A DNA stretch of 28,911 nucleotides from UBA9547 sp043769845 (GTDB lineage Bacteria; Bacteroidota; Bacteroidia; Cytophagales; UBA9547). The notes under the pieces were generated by a model that was given only the letters and a program-made list of their open reading frames with translations, searched no databases and was not told where the DNA came from. Within the stretch, counting starts at the first letter, position 1. Each line of letters begins with the position of its first letter. The stretch is taken from assembly GCA_043769845.1 (NCBI GenBank), contig JAYVIX010000197.1, positions 1 through 28,911 of the forward strand, given 5' to 3'. The position numbers were made by a program, and so were the translations under genes. This document shows, piece after piece, positions 24,576 to 28,911 of this stretch.

Positions 24576-24884
24576 TTATTTATAATGATTCGTCAAATTC
24601 TCAATCACTATTACTTCTTGTATCTCAATTTCTCCTTTTTCTAAAATTAGAATTAATCTGTATTTCAAATCAACCCTAACTGAATAATAGCCTCTGTAGT
24701 TTCCAACTAATGGCTCAAAATTCAAACTTGTAATTTTCTTTATTTCTTCTGGACTTTCGGCACTCTTTAATTTCAGAATTGTCTTTTTAAATTTCAGAAT
24801 TACCTCACTATTATACTTGGGTTTGCCTTTTTGGTTTCCTTCATATAGCGCTTCGAGGTAATCGTTATTGAAACGTATTACCAT
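24576..24884 (-). CDS. higB: HigB-type toxin (RelE superfamily)
   Basis: A 102-residue protein of the HigB/RelE mRNA-interferase fold. MVIRFNNDYLEALYEGNQKG starts strand one, KFKKTILKLKSAESPEEI is the helical hairpin, and LNFEPLVGNYRGYYSVRVD with KYRLILILEKGEIEIQEVIVIE forms the sheet carrying the basic active-site residues. HigB toxins cut mRNA on the ribosome. It is slightly more diverged in the final segment (NLTNHYK instead of the usual DYH ending). It is the first gene of the higBA operon, with a consensus promoter 20 bp upstream. Confidence 0.85.
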   Translation of the reverse strand: MVIRFNNDYLEALYEGNQKGKPKYNSEVILKFKKTILKLKSAESPEEIKKITSLNFEPLVGNYRGYYSVRVDLKYRLILILEKGEIEIQEVIVIENLTNHYK

Positions 24885-24903
24885 AGTTTTATTTGATTCG
24901 AAA

Positions 24904-24944
24904 CAAAAATACGAACATTTAAATAAATTCCCAAATTTTGGGAA
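24904..24944 (-). promoter_or_regulatory. higBA promoter with overlapping palindromic operator
   Basis: On the minus strand TTTG (24935-24932), a 20-nt spacer and TATTTTTG (24911-24904) match the Bacteroidota consensus exactly. Transcription would start near 24900, 16 nt before higB. The perfect palindrome TTCCCAAA-T-TTTGGGAA (24928-24944) covers the -33 box, the expected place for HigA-HigB autorepression. With a one-base centre it is a poor RNA hairpin, so I prefer operator over terminator for the GH57 gene ending at 24946. Confidence 0.6.
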
Positions 24945-24945
24945 C

Positions 24946-26142
24946 TTATTTAGCCTTCTCCATTACATTAAAATACTGAATTTCCAAATCAGAAATAATA
25001 TTCATATAATGTAAATACGCATCATATGGACTTCTGAATGGACTAAAATAACCATGTACAGCGCCATCGTTCCAACCTTTGGTGCTCATGTAGTAGAAAT
25101 GGTCAGAACATTGTAGTTTGCCCCAAAGCGCAATCAGGTCTTTATCGCCACTGGAAATGACGGCCTTTTCCCATTCATAAATCTTGTCGGCCGCATCGTT
25201 TTGCATCGAGTTTCCGAGCCAAGCCGATGTATCACGCTCGGTATCAGCCCAAGAAGAATACGTGGGACAATCGTAGGTGTCTTTCGTTTCGTATTTTTTG
25301 ATGACTTCTGATGGTGTTTTGAAATCAAAGTCGAGATGGCGGAGGGTTTTTTCAGGAAAGATTTTCATCAAATCGAAAATGCCGGTTTCTTCCCACTGAT
25401 GCTCGCCAAAGGTTTCGTAGTCCATGAATAAATTGACAACATCTGCTTCGTCCGAAAAACGATGGATTCGGTTGGCATATCGTGCTGGCGTTAGCGGATA
25501 TTCGGCCCAACCTTTGTCTGAAAAACGAAAGGCTACATCGTCCGAAAGAGCATAATTCTTGGTAAGCACTTTTATCTTGGAATTTACTGCGTTGTGCAAA
25601 TAGTTCGGACTTCCGCCTTTCAAAACAGCATCGGCACCTTCGGCTAGAATGCCTTTGTAGCCCAATTTGGCCACATGTTCAGCCAAATCGTTGTTATAAA
25701 TTAGTTCGGTGTTTCTAAAAATGGTGGGTTTCTGCCCAAAAAGCTGCTCTACTTTTTCAGAATGCATTTTCACTTGTCTATCAAACTCGGGCTTCGAATA
25801 AATAAAAGCCAATGAATGGTAGTAAGTTTCGGCCAAGATCTCGACATAACCAGTTTCGACTAGCTTTTGGAACGAAGCAATCACATCTGGCCGATGTGCT
25901 TCCAATTGTTCCAGTACAATGCCCGAAAACGAAAATGCAACTTTGAATTTGCCTTTCATTTGTTCTAGCGTTTGCAACAAAACGGCATTTGCTTTTAAAT
26001 AACATTTGTCTGAAACTTTATTCAATACTTCCAAATTCAGCTTGTCGTTGAAATAATGGTGCTTTTCACCAATGTCGAAAAAAGTATATTCCCTGATGCG
26101 AATTGGCTGGTGAACTTGGAAATAGAGACAGACGGAAGGCAT
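24946..26142 (-). CDS. Glycoside hydrolase family 57 (alpha-amylase/alpha-glucanotransferase-like)
   Basis: A 398-residue protein with no signal peptide, hence cytosolic. GH57 conserved regions appear in order: region 1 VCLYFQVHQPIR (5-15), region 2 SFSGIVLEQLE (about 71-81), region 3 IFRNTELIYNND with Glu146 as the expected nucleophile, region 4 LFMDYETFGEHQWEETGI with Asp241 as the expected acid/base, and a C-terminal helical region (DAADKIYEWEKAV, then ALWGKLQCSDHFYYMS). GH57 enzymes cut or transfer alpha-1,4-glucans, and this short form is commonly linked to intracellular glycogen or maltodextrin use. The usual partner glycogen synthase is not adjacent. ATG at 26142 is a well-placed start. 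Confidence 0.9.
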   Translation of the reverse strand: MPSVCLYFQVHQPIRIREYTFFDIGEKHHYFNDKLNLEVLNKVSDKCYLKANAVLLQTLEQMKGKFKVAFSFSGIVLEQLEAHRPDVIASFQKLVETGYVEILAETYYHSLAFIYSKPEFDRQVKMHSEKVEQLFGQKPTIFRNTELIYNNDLAEHVAKLGYKGILAEGADAVLKGGSPNYLHNAVNSKIKVLTKNYALSDDVAFRFSDKGWAEYPLTPARYANRIHRFSDEADVVNLFMDYETFGEHQWEETGIFDLMKIFPEKTLRHLDFDFKTPSEVIKKYETKDTYDCPTYSSWADTERDTSAWLGNSMQNDAADKIYEWEKAVISSGDKDLIALWGKLQCSDHFYYMSTKGWNDGAVHGYFSPFRSPYDAYLHYMNIISDLEIQYFNVMEKAK

Positions 26143-26145
26143 ATT

Positions 26146-26180
26146 GAGTATTTAGTAGCTAGTATTTAGTAGTTAGTAGC
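26146..26180. repeat. Heptamer tandem repeats (clearest array)
   Basis: Five exact-length 7-nt units upstream of the GH57 gene: GAGTATT, then TAGTAGC, TAGTATT, TAGTAGT and TAGTAGC, with variation almost only in the last two bases. It starts 4 bp from the GH57 start codon. Just downstream a CTTTCC-CCAC-GGAAAG hairpin lies at 26192-26207. Confidence 0.65.
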
Positions 26181-26287
26181 TCCGCTTAAATCTTTCCCCA
26201 CGGAAAGGCTGGGCTAATAACTATCGACACTTAAGACTTGTACGAGCAATCTACGTTTTTTTTACACGGCAGTTATCGAGAAAAAGG

Positions 26288-26315
26288 TTTTAGGTATTGG
26301 GTTTTAGGATTTAGC
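26288..26315. repeat. Heptamer-like repeats upstream of the pseudouridine synthase
   Basis: Four 7-nt units: TTTTAGG, TATTGGG, TTTTAGG and ATTTAGC. They end one base before CATATTTG (26316-26323), a near-consensus -7 box only 5 nt from the ATG at 26329. Confidence 0.4.
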
Positions 26316-26328
26316 CATATTTGTAATA

Positions 26329-26925
26329 ATGAATTCTGAAAAACACCGCTACTTCGTCATCAACAAGCCATTCAACATGGTTTCTCAGTTTGTCAGTCCT
26401 GATAAGGTCCGTTTGTTGGGCGATTTGGAATTTGATTTTCCCGAAGGAACACATGCACTTGGTAGGTTGGACAATGAATCGGAAGGCCTTTTGATTCTGA
26501 CGACCAACAAAAAGATGACGAATTTGCTTTTCAAAACGAGCAAAAAACACGGGCGTGCTTACTTGGTGATGGTAAAGAATGTGGTAAAACCAAAAACCTT
26601 AGATCAACTACGAAATGGAATACCGTTTGTCATAACAGGGGGCGAAGAATACGTTTCGTCTCCATGTAAAGTCGAAATTGTAGAGAATCCAAGAACGATT
26701 TATCCGCATTCCGAAGATTCAAGAGAACAATTTCCTCACACTTGGCTGCTGATAACGCTTACGGAAGGAAAATTTCATCAAGTCCGAAAAATGGTCGGCA
26801 ATGTGCAACACCGTTGTTTTCGACTGATTCGGGTTTCGATTGAAAATTTAAAAATCAATCATTTGGCTCCTGGTAGAGTGGAGGAAATGGACGAAAAAAC
26901 CATTTTTGAATTGATTGGGATTTGA
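26329..26925 (+). CDS. rRNA pseudouridine synthase, RsuA/RluE type
   Basis: A 198-residue cytosolic enzyme that isomerises a uridine in ribosomal RNA. It lacks the N-terminal S4 domain and begins directly with the catalytic domain (RYFVINKPFNMVSQF). HALGRLDNESEGLLILT carries the catalytic Asp48. KHGRAYLVMVKN and LTEGKFHQVRKMVGNVQHRCFRLIRVSI complete the family signature. Length and lack of S4 suit RluE (23S U2457 in E. coli), but the target site here is inferred only. There is a near-consensus promoter box 5 nt before the ATG. It is divergent from the GH57 gene. Confidence 0.9.
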   Translation: MNSEKHRYFVINKPFNMVSQFVSPDKVRLLGDLEFDFPEGTHALGRLDNESEGLLILTTNKKMTNLLFKTSKKHGRAYLVMVKNVVKPKTLDQLRNGIPFVITGGEEYVSSPCKVEIVENPRTIYPHSEDSREQFPHTWLLITLTEGKFHQVRKMVGNVQHRCFRLIRVSIENLKINHLAPGRVEEMDEKTIFELIGI

Positions 26926-26937
26926 AACGCTTTAAAG

Positions 26938-26957
26938 TCCTCTCCCGTGGGGGAGGA
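26938..26957. other. GC-rich hairpin after the pseudouridine synthase gene
   Basis: TCCTCTCCC (26938-26946) pairs with GGGGGAGGA (26949-26957), 9 bp with one wobble and a 2-nt gap, then TTTAGGTGGGG. GC-rich compared with all the DNA around it and without a real T tract. It could be a terminator or a dispersed intergenic repeat. Confidence 0.4.
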
Positions 26958-26969
26958 TTTAGGTGGGGT

Positions 26970-26997
26970 TAAATACTACAAACAACGAACTACAAAT
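26970..26997. repeat. Heptamer tandem repeats upstream of leuC
   Basis: Four 7-nt units: TAAATAC, TACAAAC, AACGAAC and TACAAAT. Same minus-strand register as 10630-10664. Confidence 0.45.
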
Positions 26998-27042
26998 TGC
27001 ACATAAAGTCGTATTTTCGCCTATTAAAATTAGCATAGATAA

Positions 27043-28449
27043 ATGAGTTCTGGTAAAACGTTGTTCGACAAAGTGTGGGACGCCCACGTGGTGTATTCAC
27101 AACCTGGTTATCCTGATGTCTTGTACATCAACATGCAATATATTCACGAAGTTACTAGCCCACAGGCTTTTGACGGACTTAGAAAACGTAATCTCCCTCT
27201 TTTTAGAGTCAACAAAATACTTGCCACTGCCGACCACAATGTTCCTACCAAGGATCAACATCTTCCGATAAAAGAAGCTCTTTCTCGTTTCCAAGTAGAA
27301 ATGTTGACGAAAAATTGCGATGAATTTGGCGTAAATCTTTTTGGTTTAGGCAACGCAAACCAAGGAATTGTGCATGTGATAGGCCCAGAATTGGGTGTTA
27401 CTCAGCCTGGAATGACCATTGTGTGTGGCGATAGTCACACATCGACTCACGGAGCTTTTGGAGCCATTGCTTTCGGAATCGGAACTAGTGAAGTAGAAAT
27501 GGTGATGGCTACTCAATGCATTTTGCAATACAAGCCAAAGCGCATGAAGATCGAAATCAACGGAACTTTGGGTAAAGGCGTTTTTTCAAAAGACATCATT
27601 CTTTATATTATCAGCAAAATATCGGCTGCAGGGGCCAATGGTTATGCGGTAGAATTTGCTGGTTCGGCCATTCGTGCACTTTCCATGGAGGCTAGAATGA
27701 CGATCTGTAACATGAGCATCGAAATGGGTGGTCGTTGTGGAATGATTGCTCCTGATGATATTACTTTCAACTATTTGAAAGGTCGTGAGAATGCACCAAA
27801 AGGGACAGATTGGGACAAAGCTGTAGCGTATTGGAAGACTTTGTTTTCGGACGAAAATTCGTCTTTTGACAAAATATTGAGCTATGACGCAGCTGATATT
27901 GAGCCAATGATCACTTACGGAACTAACCCTGGAATGGGCGTGAAAGTAACAGATCGTTTGCCTGTTTCGGCCGATTTGGTTGATAAAAACGAAATACCAT
28001 CTTTCCAGAAATCGCTTGCCTACATGGGCTTGAATGAAGGACAAGAAATGCTTGGTCAGAAAATAGACTATGTCTTTATCGGAAGCTGTACCAACTCGCG
28101 TATTGAAGATTTGCGTCAGGTAGCCGAGTTTGTAAAAGGCAAAAAGAAAGCTTTTGATGTAGAAGTATGGATTGTGCCAGGATCGAAACAAGTCGAGAAA
28201 CAAGCCATTGCGGAAGGATTGGACAAAGTATTCCAAGCAGCAGGTTTCGATTTGCGCGAGCCAGGTTGTTCGGCTTGTTTGGGGATGAACGAAGACAAAG
28301 TGCCGGTTGGCAAATACTGTATTTCGACTTCGAACAGAAATTTTGAAGGTCGCCAAGGCCCTGGAGCACGTACGTTTTTAGCGAGTCCACTGATGGCGGC
28401 TGCAGCAGCAGTTACCGGCAAAGTGACCGATGTGAGGACGATGATTTAG
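27043..28449 (+). CDS. leuC: 3-isopropylmalate dehydratase large subunit
   Basis: A 468-residue, full-length aconitase-family subunit. With LeuD it isomerises 2-isopropylmalate to 3-isopropylmalate in leucine synthesis. Start MSSGKTLFDKVWDAHVV is typical. VIGPELGVTQPGMTIVCGDSHTSTHGAFGAI and GGRCGMIAPDD are substrate-side motifs. The [4Fe-4S] ligands are Cys349 (IGSCTNSR), Cys409 and Cys412 (GCSACLGMN). SNRNFEGRQGPGART near the end is the family signature. leuD, which usually follows leuC, is absent: a perfect terminator lies 35 nt past the stop, followed by a toxin-antitoxin pair. TATTTTCG at 27012-27019 is a weak -7 candidate. The longest minus-strand frame here is only a shadow. Confidence 0.97.
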   Translation: MSSGKTLFDKVWDAHVVYSQPGYPDVLYINMQYIHEVTSPQAFDGLRKRNLPLFRVNKILATADHNVPTKDQHLPIKEALSRFQVEMLTKNCDEFGVNLFGLGNANQGIVHVIGPELGVTQPGMTIVCGDSHTSTHGAFGAIAFGIGTSEVEMVMATQCILQYKPKRMKIEINGTLGKGVFSKDIILYIISKISAAGANGYAVEFAGSAIRALSMEARMTICNMSIEMGGRCGMIAPDDITFNYLKGRENAPKGTDWDKAVAYWKTLFSDENSSFDKILSYDAADIEPMITYGTNPGMGVKVTDRLPVSADLVDKNEIPSFQKSLAYMGLNEGQEMLGQKIDYVFIGSCTNSRIEDLRQVAEFVKGKKKAFDVEVWIVPGSKQVEKQAIAEGLDKVFQAAGFDLREPGCSACLGMNEDKVPVGKYCISTSNRNFEGRQGPGARTFLASPLMAAAAAVTGKVTDVRTMI

Positions 28450-28484
28450 TTTCTACATTAGATAATAGAACTTTATTAAATACG

Positions 28485-28516
28485 AAAAAGGCTCCGAAGA
28501 AATTCGGAGCCTTTTT
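28485..28516 (+). terminator. Rho-independent terminator after leuC
   Basis: GGCTCCGAA (28490-28498) and TTCGGAGCC (28503-28511) form a perfect 9-bp stem with a GAAA loop, flanked by five A and five T. Confidence 0.9.
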
Positions 28517-28531
28517 GCTTACTACTAAAAT

Positions 28532-28563
28532 CTTGCGACCCTTGAAAAGGTTGAGTATCTTTG
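28532..28563 (+). promoter_or_regulatory. Consensus promoter for the ParDE-like pair
   Basis: CTTG (28532-28535), 20-nt spacer, TATCTTTG (28556-28563): a perfect -7 box at standard spacing. Predicted start near 28567, 14 nt before the ATG at 28581. This decides against the longer frame that begins inside the leuC terminator. Confidence 0.55.
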
Positions 28564-28580
28564 GTTATAAAGTTTTGATC

Positions 28581-28805
28581 ATGAACATCCAAAGCAAATA
28601 CCAAATCGCTGAAAAGATAATGGATACAGAAGATGATGATCTTTTGCTTCAGATAAAGTCTTTGTTGGATGGCGAAGCAACTTTGGCAGTTAGTCCGCAA
28701 CACATTTTTATTGTGCAAGAAGAAATTGCCGAATACAGAAAAAATCCACAAGAAGGCTTTACAAAAGAAGAAGCATTGAATTTCCTTCGTTCTAGACTCA
28801 AGTAG
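28581..28805 (+). CDS. Small antitoxin-like protein upstream of a ParE-like toxin
   Basis: A 74-residue acidic, probably helical protein from ATG 28581: MNIQSKYQIAEKIMDTEDDD, LLLQIKSLLDGE, EEIAEYRKNPQEGFTKEEAL, then NFLRSRLK. The EYRKNPQEGFTKEEA segment, followed within 10 nt by a ParE-type toxin, is typical of small Bacteroidota addiction-module antitoxins. No DNA-binding ribbon or helix-turn-helix is obvious. The function rests mainly on the neighbour. Confidence 0.7.
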   Translation: MNIQSKYQIAEKIMDTEDDDLLLQIKSLLDGEATLAVSPQHIFIVQEEIAEYRKNPQEGFTKEEALNFLRSRLK

Positions 28806-28815
28806 CCTATCAAAA

Positions 28816-28911
28816 ATGTCATTAGAATTTTTAGTAAGGAAACGAGCTTTAGACGACATGTCCGAAGCATTGAAATGGTATCAAGATACGCCCACAAAAT
28901 TAGGAGAAAAG
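28816..28911 (+). CDS. RelE/ParE-family toxin, N-terminal 32 residues (cut by window end)
   Basis: ATG 28816 opens a frame to the last base. MSLEFLVRKRALDDMSEALK with WYQDTPTKLGEK matches the start of ParE-type toxins (strand, then a helix with ...RA..D..EA..WY......LG). It follows the antitoxin-like gene by 10 nt. The catalytic or gyrase-interacting part lies beyond the window, so toxin activity cannot be judged. Confidence 0.75.
   Translation, partial: MSLEFLVRKRALDDMSEALKWYQDTPTKLGEK

Noticed and set aside
24928..24944. Palindrome considered as the GH57 terminator
   Set aside because: A one-base centre prevents a normal RNA loop and no clean T tract follows; the overlap with the higBA promoter fits an operator better.
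26146..26180. Short repeats considered as a CRISPR remnant
   Set aside because: Units are 7 nt, contiguous and without spacers, and no cas genes are present in the window.
27586..28356. 256-codon minus-strand frame opposite leuC
   Set aside because: It lies wholly inside leuC, whose motifs are unmistakable. The antisense product shows no family pattern and has His/Arg/Phe-rich shadow composition.

Overview
The window suggests a member of the Bacteroidota, probably a Cytophagales-type bacterium. It is AT-rich and lacks Shine-Dalgarno-like sites. Several starts are preceded by the Bacteroidota promoter pattern (TTTG or TTG, about 20 nt, TAnnTTTG). Three proteins end in type IX secretion (T9SS) type A sorting domains. 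There are loose Bacteroidota lipoboxes, a TonB-dependent receptor, a FISUMP-domain protein, and the conserved order BT_3928-like / DUF1599 / folP / cdaA. I cannot name a genus.

Layout. 1-1104 (minus): N-terminal 368 residues of a TonB-dependent receptor, cut by the window edge. 1275-3921: a lipoprotein, then a two-gene unit of a short T9SS-sorted protein and a FISUMP protein. 4064-8296: a very large exported TPR-CHAT protein with intact His and Cys of the caspase-like fold. 8396-8917: gamma-carbonic-anhydrase-like hexapeptide protein. 9040-10527: secreted PL9 pectate-lyase-like protein with a T9SS tail. 10975-13020: GT-C membrane glycosyltransferase. 13066-16594: the BT_3928-like / DUF1599 pair facing folP-cdaA (folate and c-di-AMP synthesis). 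16794-18900: a damaged lipoprotein gene joined out of frame to the 3' part of a T9SS-sorted protein gene. 19649-21115: porin. 21212-21734: a decayed toxin-antitoxin pair. 21778-23776: two adjacent envelope proteins sharing one C-terminal domain. 23934-24236: two-TM potassium channel. 24239-24884 (minus): HigBA with a palindrome over its promoter. 24946-26142 (minus): GH57 glycosidase. 26329-26925: rRNA pseudouridine synthase. 27043-28449: leuC. 28581-28911: a ParDE-like pair, toxin cut by the window end.

The window is mostly a patchwork of short transcription units separated by good hairpin terminators. The functional themes are cell-surface export and polysaccharide use (TonB receptor, T9SS cargo, PL9, GH57, porin), core metabolism (folP, cdaA, leuC) and three toxin-antitoxin loci in different states of preservation.

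The most unusual signals are non-coding. Three intergenic hairpins share a 14-nt loop (AGYAYYGYARGTCA) while their stems differ in sequence but still pair. Degenerate seven-base tandem repeats occur in at least seven intergenic gaps. Some Bacteroidota-type promoter boxes lie so close to the start codon that the mRNA would be leaderless.
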